Part shown: positions 46,868 through 56,079 of the stretch, piece by piece
Numbering within the stretch: the stretch's first letter is position 1
Layout: each line of letters starts with the position of its first letter
Assembly (NCBI GenBank): GCA_024743405.1
Contig: JANSWP010000025.1
Span: 1 to 64,000 of the forward strand
Source of the DNA: Bacteroidota bacterium
Lineage (GTDB): Bacteria > Bacteroidota > Bacteroidia > Chitinophagales > Saprospiraceae
Direction of reading: 5' to 3'
DNA: 64,000 bases
The notes under the pieces: model-generated
Told to the model about the DNA's origin: nothing
Databases searched by the model: none
The model's input: the letters and a program-made list of their open reading frames with translations, nothing else
Translations under genes and position numbers: made by a program

Positions 46868-48169
46868 TTACTGCACTTGAATTTTACTCAGTAATTTCAA
46901 ATTACTAGGATCATCATAGTTATATTGATAGAATCCATCGTCTCCTATTACTAAAAGTATTTTTTCTTGACTGGGAATTGCTATGACATCAAAAGCATGT
47001 AAATCTTTCTTCTGGTCAATTTTTCTATCACCAAGATTCGTTGGCTCATCGATATCAAATACTTTTAAGCCAAAATCTCCTTCACAAAGAAATAAAGAAT
47101 TGTCTCTAATTGATAACCCATGAGGGTTGTCCATTTGAAATGATTTAACGAGACTAGGCTGAGTAATGTCTGTAATATCAATTAAGTCTAATTGATTGGA
47201 AAACCCTTGGCATTGGTTGCCATCTCTTAGCGTTACATAGGCAAAGTTATCTTTAACAAAGACAGGATCACAAGCGGTTGCATGTTGAAAAGCAGATAAG
47301 AAAGTAGGAAGTTCTGGATTCGAATTATCGTAAATGAACATACCGGAGTTGGAACCAATGAAGAGTTTGTCTTCATACGGAAATATTGTTTCGATTCCCC
47401 AGCCTAAATCGATGGAACTTGTTTGAGTAGGGATAGTTGGATTATCGAGAGAGAATACTTTTAACGTAAATTGATCTACTGAATAGAGATAATCTCCTAT
47501 CACACTAAATCTTGCCATAGAGCCACCTGTGCCTGTTCCTCCTCCGCCATTCCCAGTAGCTGTAGTTGCTAAGTCATTTACAAAACTCTCTTCAAATGCA
47601 AAATTACAATTGACACAGCCGAACCAAAAACCTCCAATTGATTCTAATTCAGTCATTTCATCGCAATCTAATTCTTCTGTAACTTCTTCTTCGTCATAAT
47701 AAGCCAAAATTTGCTCATTTTCTATATCGTTCCAAAGAGTTGGAAACATATTTTCTGAGCGATTAATAAGGTTCGCATCTTGGATGTCACTCACGTCGAT
47801 AGTCAATAAATCCATGTAACTGTTAGCGTATAAAAAATCATCTTTAATGGAGATGTCTTCATTGCCAGGGATAGAAATAAAACCAATGTTTAGAGGGGCT
47901 TCAGCATTGGAATTATCAATTATATGGATGCCTTCATTTCTTTCATTAATAAATAAATAATCATTGTAATAGTAAATTTTGCCAGGTTCTGATAATTCCC
48001 GAGAAGCAGAACTTTCAATAACTGCATTTCGAATTTCGTCATAGGTGAGATAGACAGGCTCTAATTTTGTATAGGTGACTACCCGTTCACAACTGTCTTT
48101 AATACAACTTGAAAAAGAAATAATTAGTAAAGCAAATAGGATAGTTGAGAGCTTAATATTTGATTTCAT
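46868..48169 (-). CDS. Lipoprotein with LVIVD repeats
   Basis: An SPII signal with lipobox SFSSC precedes a beta-propeller-like protein of about 420 residues. LVIVD-type repeats are visible as strands of the form LFINERNEGIHIIDNSN, YLYSVDQFTLKVFSLDNP, LFIGSNSGMFIYDNSNP and SLFLCEGDFGLKVFDIDEP. Such repeats usually form propellers on the cell surface. I start at 48169 (MKSNIKLST); the frame is open to 48277. Function unknown; it may bind a partner or ligand at the surface. A Gly-rich loop (GNGGGGTGTGG) lies in the middle. Confidence 0.82.
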   Translation of the reverse strand: MKSNIKLSTILFALLIISFSSCIKDSCERVVTYTKLEPVYLTYDEIRNAVIESSASRELSEPGKIYYYNDYLFINERNEGIHIIDNSNAEAPLNIGFISIPGNEDISIKDDFLYANSYMDLLTIDVSDIQDANLINRSENMFPTLWNDIENEQILAYYDEEEVTEELDCDEMTELESIGGFWFGCVNCNFAFEESFVNDLATTATGNGGGGTGTGGSMARFSVIGDYLYSVDQFTLKVFSLDNPTIPTQTSSIDLGWGIETIFPYEDKLFIGSNSGMFIYDNSNPELPTFLSAFQHATACDPVFVKDNFAYVTLRDGNQCQGFSNQLDLIDITDITQPSLVKSFQMDNPHGLSIRDNSLFLCEGDFGLKVFDIDEPTNLGDRKIDQKKDLHAFDVIAIPSQEKILLVIGDDGFYQYNYDDPSNLKLLSKIQVQ

Positions 48170-48403
48170 GATATGTAATTTAATACCCTTTTCGATTAGA
48201 GATATCATAATAGTGAGATTTTTTTTATGACAAACTAAATTGAAGGATGTAAAAGTTGAGACTAATTTATAGAACAATAGGTAAGACAGATAGATGAAAT
48301 AATATCGTTGGGTAATTTTTCTATAATTTTTTCAACTAATTTCCTCATCAGCCATTTACATAGTCACCGTTTCCAATTTTTATTACTAATCATCAAAGAT
48401 AAT

Positions 48404-49639
48404 ATGAGATTTCTTTTCTTGGCGGGTTTAATATTTATTATTGACTGGTATGCATTTCAAGCATTTCGAACATTAAGTCAAGAATGGTCTAATACAGGAA
48501 AATTAATTCTGAATTCAGTTTATTGGTCTATCCCTTTTGTTACGGTTGTTTTTCTGTTTTATGTGTCCTATTCAAATATTCAGGTTTCCGAACATCCAAC
48601 ACTTTCTGTCCTTCGAGCTGTTTTGGTCATTGCCTATATTTCCAAATTTTTAATCATTGCTATATTGTTGATAGACGACCTAAGGAGACTCATAATGACC
48701 ATTTATGAATCTACTACTGCTGCCGGGAGCTATGATCCGACCCGGTCAAAATTTATGTCAACATTGGCAGTTACATTGGGTAGTTTACCTTTCATTTCAT
48801 TGACTTATGGTATTATCCGCAATCGTCATAGATATAAAATATTCAAAGAAAGTATTGTTTTAGAAAACCTTCCAAACAGTTTGGATGGCTTAAAGATTGT
48901 CCAGATATCTGATATTCATTCTGGTAGTTTTACCTTGAAAGAGCCAGTGAAGAGTGCAGTTGACCTCATCAATAATCAAAACCCAGATTTGGTCTTCTTT
49001 ACAGGGGATTTAGTAAATTCAATGGCCAGCGAAATGGATCGTTTTTTAGATGTCTTTGATAAAATTAATGCCAAATTTGGAATATATTCTATTCTTGGAA
49101 ATCATGATTATGGAGATTACGTAAAATGGCCAAATGACGAAATGAAGCGTCAAAATTTGGAGAATTTGAAGGGACATCATCGTCAAATGGGTTGGGACTT
49201 ATTGTTAAATGAAAATCGAATTTTAGAGATTAATAGTGAAAAAGTAGCAGTAATAGGGGTTGAGAATTATTCTGAAAGTCGCCATTTTCCTAAATATGGT
49301 GACTTGAATAAAGCCACTCAAGGAATTGAACATTCTAGATTAAAGTTATTGTTATCTCATGATCCAACACATTGGAGTTCACAAGTTATTCAAAACTATA
49401 AAGATATTGATATCACCTTTTCTGGTCATACACATGGTATGCAATTTGGGATTGAGATACCTGGATGGCTAAAGTGGAGCCCTGCAAAGTTTGTTTATAG
49501 ACATTGGGCAGGTTTATACCAAGAGGGCAAGCAATTTTTGTACGTCAATCGCGGTTTAGGTTATCTTGGATATCCTGGAAGGGTTGGTATTTTACCTGAA
49601 ATCACAGTCATTGAATTGAAAAGTGGGAGAATAACCTAG
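48404..49639 (+). CDS. Membrane metallophosphoesterase
   Basis: About 140 residues with four or so membrane helices (FLFLAGLIFIIDWYAF, IPFVTVVFLFYVSY) precede a calcineurin-like phosphoesterase domain. Metal-binding motifs are in order: ISDIHSG, FFTGDLVNS, LGNHDYGDY, LSHDPTHW and FSGHTHGMQFG. It resembles the YaeI-type enzymes, some of which act on lipid-linked phosphates. The start at 48404 (MRFLFLAGL) is preferred; the frame reaches back to 48308. The small lipoprotein gene follows after 81 bp. Confidence 0.9.
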   Translation: MRFLFLAGLIFIIDWYAFQAFRTLSQEWSNTGKLILNSVYWSIPFVTVVFLFYVSYSNIQVSEHPTLSVLRAVLVIAYISKFLIIAILLIDDLRRLIMTIYESTTAAGSYDPTRSKFMSTLAVTLGSLPFISLTYGIIRNRHRYKIFKESIVLENLPNSLDGLKIVQISDIHSGSFTLKEPVKSAVDLINNQNPDLVFFTGDLVNSMASEMDRFLDVFDKINAKFGIYSILGNHDYGDYVKWPNDEMKRQNLENLKGHHRQMGWDLLLNENRILEINSEKVAVIGVENYSESRHFPKYGDLNKATQGIEHSRLKLLLSHDPTHWSSQVIQNYKDIDITFSGHTHGMQFGIEIPGWLKWSPAKFVYRHWAGLYQEGKQFLYVNRGLGYLGYPGRVGILPEITVIELKSGRIT

Positions 49640-49720
49640 CTTTTGATTGTAATTGTTATAGATATAAACACTTTTATTACCTTTACGTCCAACTTTTCAA
49701 GCTCAATAAGTCAAGTAGTT

Positions 49721-50149
49721 ATGACAGTTTTACGAACCCTTAGCATGCTTTTTTTGATCTCTTTTTTTGGTACTTCTTGTGCCAATGATTCAACAGAACA
49801 AGAACCTGTAGAAATTATAGAACCCCTTCCTGAAAATATTAATACCTTAATTGTTGGTAAGTGGAGGCTAATTGAAGGATATAGGAATGGTAAAAAAACA
49901 GAATCACTTGCCGATACTTATTTCTCTTTTTCACCTAATGGAGAAATGGAAACCAACCTAGGAGGAAGTACCGAAGCGGTTAATTACCAAATAGAAGGAA
50001 GAAAGATTTCTCAAGATTCTGAACGATTTCCTGTCGACTATTCAATTGATGAAATTGGAGACTCTACGTTGATGATCTCAATGACGATGAGAGATATTCC
50101 CTTTAAATTTCATCTAAATCGGGAGGTAGAACTAAAGGAAGTCCAATAA
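49721..50149 (+). CDS. Small lipoprotein, lipocalin-like
   Basis: The SPII signal (FFGTSC) is followed by about 120 residues of antiparallel strands in the lipocalin-like pattern: LIVGKWRLIEGYRNGKKTE near the start, YFSFSPNGEMETNLGG, and MISMTMRDIPFKFHLNREVEL at the end. Many such Bacteroidota lipoproteins carry a GKW motif at the first strand. I chose the ATG at 49721 over the upstream extension. Function unknown. Element C3 starts 14 bp after the stop. Confidence 0.72.
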   Translation: MTVLRTLSMLFLISFFGTSCANDSTEQEPVEIIEPLPENINTLIVGKWRLIEGYRNGKKTESLADTYFSFSPNGEMETNLGGSTEAVNYQIEGRKISQDSERFPVDYSIDEIGDSTLMISMTMRDIPFKFHLNREVELKEVQ

Positions 50150-50163
50150 CTTCAAGTTGACTT

Positions 50164-50363
50164 AGTAACGGCTAAAAAATAATTCAGCCAATTTGAAATA
50201 GTAGATTTTGGATTTTTGCAAGGCAAAAAACACAGGCGATGCAGAGCATCCTGCGCTGGCTTGTGCCAGAAGGCACAAAAGCGAACACAAAAAAGTATTT
50301 TTAACGCCGCAAAAGTTCAAAAGATACATAGGCAAATGTCGGAGTTATTCTTTAGGCGTTACT
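50164..50363 (+). repeat. Hairpin repeat element, copy C3
   Basis: Terminal inverted repeats: AGTAACGGCTAAAAAATAATTC at the left and the complement of CGGAGTTATTCTTTAGGCGT (then TACT) at the right. Shoulders are GGCAAAAAACACAGGC and AAGTATTTTTAACG. The centre has two perfect hairpins, GATGC-AGA-GCATC and TTGTGCC-AGAA-GGCACAA. Its right end supplies the stop codon (TAA, 50359-50361) of the convergent glycosyltransferase gene. Confidence 0.78.
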
Positions 50364-51492
50364 CAAATACATTTTCATAAAATTTCAAGAGTTTTATTTC
50401 TTCATTTTCCCAAATGAATCTTTCTCTTGCTGCCAAACAATTCTTTCGAAGTTTTTTATATAATACCCGATTAGACAAAAGTTGGATGATGGCATTAGCT
50501 AGCGTCTCTTTTTCTAAATCAGTAATCAAATAAAAAACTTCAGTTTCTTTATTAATGTGTTGATATTCAGGGAATTCCATATTGACAGATGGTATGCCTG
50601 CTTGAATGTAATCAAAAGCTTTATTCGCCAAAGAATAATAATAATTAAGCCCTTTATTTTGAAGTAAATTAAGCCCAACAGTTGCCTTCAGTGTTATTTC
50701 CTTCAACTCCTTAGGAGTTTTATAACCCAAAAAATGGATTCCATTTTCCAATAAGCCCAAATTTTTAGCTTTCTTTCTCAAAACCTGAGATAAATCTCCT
50801 TCTCCAACTAACCATAATTCTGCATTTTGGATTTTTGGCATAGCTTCGATCACTTCTTCTAAACCACGACCATCATTGAGTGCACCTTGATAAAGTAAAA
50901 TTGCCTTATTGGAATTATCATAAGGTTTGAAAGATTTCTCTAAATCAAGACCTTCAAGAATTGTCCCTCGTAAGGGTACATTTCTGATTACATCAAATTG
51001 GACGCCGTATTGTTTTTCAAAGATTCCTGCTAATCCATTTCCAACTGTGTAAGCATATTTTAATTTAGGGATTGTCCGATTGGCAACCCAGTTCCAGATT
51101 TTTTTAACCAATGGCCGATTAATGACCTCAGGTAGCTCTGTAAAATATTCATGGGCATCATATACCCCTATTTTATCACGTAAATTGGAAATAATAAACC
51201 CTGGTAGGATAGTATCCAGATCAATTGAACAAATCAAATCAAATTTGGAAAAAAACAAAAAAAAGAATAACCGAAGGTTATATTCTAAATAAAATAGTTT
51301 GCCTTTATTAAAAAAACAGCTAATCCTTTTTTGTTGAAAAGGTAGACTCTTGGAAAGCTGTTTTGAAAAACTTCTTTTTCTGCCGACCAATAAAACGTCA
51401 TATCCATTTTGAGCTAGACTGGAGCATATTCTTATCATGCGTTGGTCATAAGTCAGATCATTTGTTACCGTGAAAATTAATTTTTTCTTCAT
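50359..51492 (-). CDS. Glycosyltransferase, GT4-like
   Basis: A 377-residue GT-B glycosyltransferase. The N-terminal domain starts LIFTVTNDLTYDQRMIRICSSLAQNGYDV, as in glycogen-synthase-like enzymes. The C-terminal half has LLYQGALNDGRGLEEVI, AELWLVGEGDLSQVL and HFLGYKTPKELKEI, and the ending region has the typical EYQHI loop. It transfers a sugar from a nucleotide sugar to an envelope acceptor. Its start overlaps the stop of recQ by four bases (ATGA), so they are translated in series. It lacks an adjacent polysaccharide cluster. The acceptor is unknown. Confidence 0.88.
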   Translation of the reverse strand: MKKKLIFTVTNDLTYDQRMIRICSSLAQNGYDVLLVGRKRSFSKQLSKSLPFQQKRISCFFNKGKLFYLEYNLRLFFFLFFSKFDLICSIDLDTILPGFIISNLRDKIGVYDAHEYFTELPEVINRPLVKKIWNWVANRTIPKLKYAYTVGNGLAGIFEKQYGVQFDVIRNVPLRGTILEGLDLEKSFKPYDNSNKAILLYQGALNDGRGLEEVIEAMPKIQNAELWLVGEGDLSQVLRKKAKNLGLLENGIHFLGYKTPKELKEITLKATVGLNLLQNKGLNYYYSLANKAFDYIQAGIPSVNMEFPEYQHINKETEVFYLITDLEKETLANAIIQLLSNRVLYKKLRKNCLAARERFIWENEEIKLLKFYENVFE

Positions 51493-53393
51493 TTTGTCCA
51501 GATTAATTTCCCGTTTTCCTTTTCAATAATTCCTTCATCTAGGAGGAATTCTAGTGCCAAAATAACCTGATTATGCCTCTGTGGTTTAAAGGAATCGAAT
51601 AATTCCTCTTCGGAAAGTGCCTCTCTTTTTAAAACCAATTTTATTTTATTCTTGTATCGCTCATAATCGTTTGGGTTTAAGTCTGACTTAGTCCGACCTA
51701 AACACACATCACAAATTCCGCAGGGTTTGCTATCAGATTCACCAAAATACCTTAGTAGCTGTTGGCTTCTACAATAAGTATTTTCCGCATATGAAATCGC
51801 TTTTTGAATTCGGACATGGTGTCTTTCTTTACGGTCTTTATATCTTTTTTGATCTAAAATTAGATTTTCAGCCGAGGTTCTTTCTTGTAAAAATATGATC
51901 TGAGGTGTATCTTTTTGAGGGCGGTAGTCTAGAATTTTTTCGTTTTTAAGATGATTGAAAACCTGGATCAACTGTCCTACTGAGATTTTTAGGAAATCTG
52001 CAAATTTGCGCTCTCTAACATTTACATAATGACTAAAAGCTCCTTGTGTTAATCTTAAAATGGATTTAAGGACTAGGTCAAATTTAGGGTTTTTTAAAAG
52101 GTAGTCATATAATTGGTCTTTTGAAACCGTAATTTTTAGGCTTGATGGGAGAAAGACGGCATCTGTCAAAACAATCCATTCGCTTTGTTCTAACATTTTC
52201 AAACAATTAAAAACTTTGATTGCCTGAAATTTGAAATTTTTACAAAACTCAACAATATCGAAATCATAGCTCCGACCTTCACCACCACCGATAGCCAATT
52301 GAAAATAGCTTCCTAAAGCACGATAAACTTGTTTTATTTCTTCGATGGAGGGATAAGCATTTTCATAGTTTCTTTCTAAAGTCAACTTATCTTGTTCCAT
52401 GTATAGTAAAACGGAAAAGGATTTTTTTCCATCCCTTCCTGCTCGTCCAGCTTCCTGAAAATAGGCTTCCAAACTATCGGGTAAATCTAAATGAATGACT
52501 GTTCGTACATCAGGTTTGTCAATGCCCATTCCGAATGCATTGGTGCATACCATTATCCGAGTTTTATTCTTCATCCAAGCTTCCTGTTTAGCTGTGCGCA
52601 ACTCAGAATTTAAACCTGCATGATAGAAATCAGCTGAAATATTTTTTCGATGGAGGAACTGTGCTATATCTTTTGTTAATTTTCGATTTCTCGCATAGAC
52701 AATACCTGTGCCTTTTACATTTCTTAATATTTCCACCATTTTATCTCTCTTATTCTCTTCCTTTAAAACTACATAAGCTAAATTGGCTCGAGTAAAACTC
52801 TTCTTAAAAACGTGTCCTTTATTAAACGCCAATTTTTCTTGAATGTCTAAAACAACCTCTGGAGTAGCGGTAGCCGTTAAAGCCAAGATAGGGGTCTTGG
52901 GTATCAGTTCTCGAATTTCGGCAATTTTCAAATAGGGTGGACGGAAATCGTATCCCCATTGAGACACACAATGGGCTTCATCTACAGCTATTAAATTGAT
53001 ATTCATTTTTTGTAACCGTTCTCTAGCCAAATCAGTCATTAATCTTTCTGGAGAAAGATAAAGTAATTTTGTGTTTCCATAAATACAATTATCAAAAGTA
53101 CGGTCAATGTCTTTGTAATACATTCCCGAATAAATAGCAGCAGCAGGTATGTTCTTGCTAAGTAGATTATTAACTTGATCCTTCATCAAGGCAATTAATG
53201 GAGAAACTACAATACAAATACCATCTTTAACTAATGCAGGAATTTGAAAACAAATAGACTTTCCTCCACCAGTAGGCATTAATGCTAGTGTATCATGACC
53301 CTTTAAGACGGATGTTATTATATCCTCTTGTAAAGGGCGAAAAGAATCATGCCCCCAATATTGCCTTAGTATTTTTAAAGGTTCATTAGTCAC
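51489..53393 (-). CDS. recQ: RecQ ATP-dependent DNA helicase
   Basis: A 3'-5' DNA helicase used in recombination and repair. Walker A MPTGGGKSICFQ is near residue 40 and the DEAH box VDEAHCVSQWGYDFRP near 136. Helicase motifs VCTNAFGMGIDKPDVR and EAGRAGRDG follow. The zinc-binding cysteines of the RQC domain (CRSQQLLRYFGESDSKPCGICDVC, about 536-560) are present. The HRDC domain appears to be missing; the protein ends in a short winged tail. I place the start at the GTG at 53393 (VTNEPLKIL); the frame reaches 53456. The four-base overlap with the glycosyltransferase gene suggests one transcript. Confidence 0.95.
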   Translation of the reverse strand: MTNEPLKILRQYWGHDSFRPLQEDIITSVLKGHDTLALMPTGGGKSICFQIPALVKDGICIVVSPLIALMKDQVNNLLSKNIPAAAIYSGMYYKDIDRTFDNCIYGNTKLLYLSPERLMTDLARERLQKMNINLIAVDEAHCVSQWGYDFRPPYLKIAEIRELIPKTPILALTATATPEVVLDIQEKLAFNKGHVFKKSFTRANLAYVVLKEENKRDKMVEILRNVKGTGIVYARNRKLTKDIAQFLHRKNISADFYHAGLNSELRTAKQEAWMKNKTRIMVCTNAFGMGIDKPDVRTVIHLDLPDSLEAYFQEAGRAGRDGKKSFSVLLYMEQDKLTLERNYENAYPSIEEIKQVYRALGSYFQLAIGGGEGRSYDFDIVEFCKNFKFQAIKVFNCLKMLEQSEWIVLTDAVFLPSSLKITVSKDQLYDYLLKNPKFDLVLKSILRLTQGAFSHYVNVRERKFADFLKISVGQLIQVFNHLKNEKILDYRPQKDTPQIIFLQERTSAENLILDQKRYKDRKERHHVRIQKAISYAENTYCRSQQLLRYFGESDSKPCGICDVCLGRTKSDLNPNDYERYKNKIKLVLKREALSEEELFDSFKPQRHNQVILALEFLLDEGIIEKENGKLIWTK

Positions 53394-53455
53394 AAGGTTG
53401 GGAAATTGGTTTGAATGCGAGCAAAATAAAAAATAAAATGGGTGATAAAAAAGCA

Positions 53456-53488
53456 AAAGGAGTTTAAGATAAATTCTTAAACTCCTTT
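53456..53488 (-). terminator. Terminator after the beta-helix gene
   Basis: AAAGGAGTTTAAGA and TCTTAAACTCCTTT form a perfect 14-bp stem with a 5-nt loop. On the minus strand it is followed by a T-rich run. It lies about 87 bp beyond the stop codon at 53575. Confidence 0.8.
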
Positions 53489-53574
53489 AGGTGAAAACTT
53501 ATGACTACTTTGTCATTGCTAGTGACCCAAAATCATATTATGGAATCTGTTTAATATTAAGTGAGCACAAGTTG

Positions 53575-54546
53575 TTATGGTCTATTAATTGAGTACTTAT
53601 CCAATAGGCTTGATTTATGAGTAGTGACTTTACTTCTATTGTCTGGATAGTTACCTTCAAAAACACAATCGAGTAATTCCAAATAACAGGAATTTTGACC
53701 ATTCATGTCAAATACAGCACCTCCACGTAGTAAAGCATTATTCTCTATAAAGGAACAATTTTCAAGATATAGGTTGCAAGCACCATTATCTGAAGCATTG
53801 CAAATGGCTCCACCATAAGTTCCTACATTGCGTATAAAAGAACAATTTTTTAGTGTTGGATTACTAATACCACCATCTTTTCCATTATTATACATGGCGC
53901 CACCATCTATTCCAGCTTGATTTTCTTCAAAAATGCAATTAGTGAGAGTAGGGCTAGCTTCACCAGCAGTGCCCAAGTTGTACATAGCCGCACCATCGCG
54001 ACCGTAGTTCTTTTTAAATATACAATTAGAAATAGTTGGTTTAGAAGAGCCATAGGAACCATCATTAAACCAAGCTCCACCACTTCTATGCTTTTGACCT
54101 TCTGCACCGCCATCATTAGCATTTCCACTAATAATTATAAATCCATCAACAATGGTTGACGGAGAAACATTTTTTGTGAAAATAACATTGTAGGAATTAT
54201 CTGCGATACCTGGTTTACCTATTTCACCGCTAAGGATAGTTAGATTTTCAGAAGTTTTTCGTTCTGTTAAGGCAGTTTCAGATCCAATGAATCCACCATA
54301 TACTTCGATTCCATCCTTTATTTGGAAGGAAATTTTTCTATCGTTTGTTGTTGTAGGAACATAAGTACCTTTAGTTACCCATATTTGGTCGCCAAAGTTA
54401 GCTTTTTGAATGGCATCATTAAGATTTCCAAAAGCATTTTCCCAGGTAGTTCCATCTCCGTTTGAGCCTTGAATGACATAGATGATCTCTGCATGAATGG
54501 AGAAAACCATTGCCATGAACAAGGCGATAAGCATAGTCGGTTTCAA
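53575..54546 (-). CDS. Exported right-handed beta-helix protein
   Basis: A signal peptide (FSIHAE) is followed by a short WENAFGNLNDAIQ block with IWVTKGTYVPT, typical of the capping region of Bacteroidota beta-helix surface proteins. Six or more rungs of the pattern PTLTNCIFEENQA, PTLKNCSFIRNVG and LYLENCSFIENNA follow. No T9SS sorting domain is present at the C terminus (ends SINRP), which is unusual, so the gene may be truncated or the protein simply periplasmic. Substrate unknown; the fold is common in polysaccharide-binding or degrading proteins. Confidence 0.8.
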   Translation of the reverse strand: MKPTMLIALFMAMVFSIHAEIIYVIQGSNGDGTTWENAFGNLNDAIQKANFGDQIWVTKGTYVPTTTNDRKISFQIKDGIEVYGGFIGSETALTERKTSENLTILSGEIGKPGIADNSYNVIFTKNVSPSTIVDGFIIISGNANDGGAEGQKHRSGGAWFNDGSYGSSKPTISNCIFKKNYGRDGAAMYNLGTAGEASPTLTNCIFEENQAGIDGGAMYNNGKDGGISNPTLKNCSFIRNVGTYGGAICNASDNGACNLYLENCSFIENNALLRGGAVFDMNGQNSCYLELLDCVFEGNYPDNRSKVTTHKSSLLDKYSINRP

Positions 54547-55241
54547 AATTTCAGCGTTTAAATGGTGAATAAATAAAACAAGTCTCTTTAGTGACTAAGC
54601 TAAAGCCTAAAATTGTATAAATTCATGAAATGAGATAAAACTCTAATGCTGAGATAGGATGGGATGTACTAATTTGCTAGTACTACGAAGTGCTTAATTA
54701 TTTAAGCAAAATATGTTTTTAATTTGGTATGGGTACAAAAGGGATAAAAAAAACTCTAATCAAAGGTAATTAAAACATTAATAATCCAAAAAAATATTTG
54801 ACTTCTTTTTTGAAAGAAAATACATTATTATAAATCATTCTATGTAGTAAATTGATTATTAGTAAGGTTAGGAAATGAAGGTGAAAAAATAAAAAAGGTA
54901 AGAAGCATAAATATTCTTATTCTAATGTTTTCAATTGCCCCTTTTGGTCAATTTTATTAAAAGGTTTAGCGTTGTGACGCGCTCATAATTTCGTTAAATA
55001 GTCTCGACTAAGTCTATTATCGGCTACATTTTTTGTCTATTTAAGATCATTAATAATGCGGTCAATTTTTCTCCCCCTAATTTCTAATAAATTTCAATGT
55101 AGAATAAAAATGATTTTACATTCCTTTCATTTTTCTATTTTTGACATTCTAATTCTACTTTATGACATTAGAGATCAGAGGATTTGTCTATCAGAATAGG
55201 TTTGATATCTTAAAGGCTCAAAGTAGAACTAAAATTGATTT
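54547..55241. other. Long divergent spacer without genes
   Basis: 695 bp between the beta-helix gene and lolD. I find no credible reading frame, strong hairpin or repeat element. CCTTTTGG and a matching AAAAGG near 54940-54962 are only a weak palindrome. It must contain the promoters of both divergent genes, but no clear TTG-N17/23-TAnnTTTG pair stood out. Confidence 0.4.
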
Positions 55242-55895
55242 ATGATAACAGCAAAAAATATACACAAGTCTTATCGAGATTTACATGTCTTGAAAGGCGT
55301 CGACTTAGAAATAGGGAAAGGAGAAATAGTTTCGATAGTTGGAAAATCAGGGGCGGGCAAAAGCACCTTATTGCATATTCTAGGAACACTCGACTTGCCA
55401 GATAAGGGAGATGTGAATATTAACAATGTAAATGCCAATTCATTAAGTAAAAATGATTTAGCCCATTTTCGCAATGATAATATTGGTTTTGTTTTCCAGT
55501 TTCATCATTTATTACCTGAGTTTACTGCCTTAGAAAATGTATCAATTCCTGGGTTTATTCAAAAAAGACCAGAAAAGGAGGTAAATACTCGTGCGAAAGA
55601 ATTACTTGATTATTTAGGTTTATCAGATAGACTCACGCATAAACCAGGACAACTTTCTGGAGGAGAACAACAAAGGGTAGCAGTGGCTAGAAGCCTGATG
55701 AATAGTCCTTCTGTTGTTTTTGCGGATGAACCAAGTGGAAATCTAGATTCTGCTTCCTCTCAAGAATTACATCAATTATTATTTCAATTGCGAGATGATT
55801 TTCAACAAACATTTGTGATTGTAACGCACAATTCTGAATTGGCAAAAATGAGTGATCGGGTCTTGGAGATGAATGACGGACTTTTGGTTAATTAA
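55242..55895 (+). CDS. lolD: ABC transporter ATPase, LolD-type
   Basis: A 217-residue ABC ATPase. Walker [16 protein letters not shown] (near 37), Q-loop [16 protein letters not shown], signature [16 protein letters not shown] (about 139) and Walker [13 protein letters not shown] are intact. The sequence is of the LolD/MacB subgroup ([12 protein letters not shown] start, [12 protein letters not shown]), and members release lipoproteins from the inner membrane or export macrolides. No permease gene (lolC/E) is adjacent, so partner proteins are encoded elsewhere. The stop codon lies in the end of element A4. Confidence 0.88.
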   Translation: MITAKNIHKSYRDLHVLKGVDLEIGKGEIVSIVGKSGAGKSTLLHILGTLDLPDKGDVNINNVNANSLSKNDLAHFRNDNIGFVFQFHHLLPEFTALENVSIPGFIQKRPEKEVNTRAKELLDYLGLSDRLTHKPGQLSGGEQQRVAVARSLMNSPSVVFADEPSGNLDSASSQELHQLLFQLRDDFQQTFVIVTHNSELAKMSDRVLEMNDGLLVN

Positions 55896-56058
55896 GGGAG
55901 TAGGAAAAAAATAACCTACCCATTTTACTTTCTCTTTTGCCTTCATTTTTCGTTAAAAATACTCGCCATACCTTTGGGTATGTCTGTGTTTTTTGCCTCA
56001 ACTGAAGAAAAATTAGCTGTGCGCAATTTGGGTATCTTATTTATTCCCTACTCCCTAA
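55892..56058 (-). repeat. Hairpin repeat element, copy A4
   Basis: A-type copy in reverse orientation. Left end TTAAGGGAGTAGGAAAAAAATAA, right end the complement of CTTATTTATTCCCTACTCCC (then TAA). Core (minus strand): GGCAAAAAACACAG, hairpin CATACC-CAAA-GGTATG, GCGAGTATTTTTAACG. The TAA stop of lolD (55893-55895) is inside the left terminal repeat. It separates lolD from the DUF389 gene, whose start is 22 bp after the element. Confidence 0.8.
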
Positions 56059-56079
56059 CTCTATTTTAATTCTCACAAG

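Noticed and set aside
53490-53620. An alternative frame at the end of the beta-helix gene that reads through to about 53530
   Set aside because: It looks protein-like for about 30 codons but I cannot show it is the true C terminus. A read-level check or homologues would decide.
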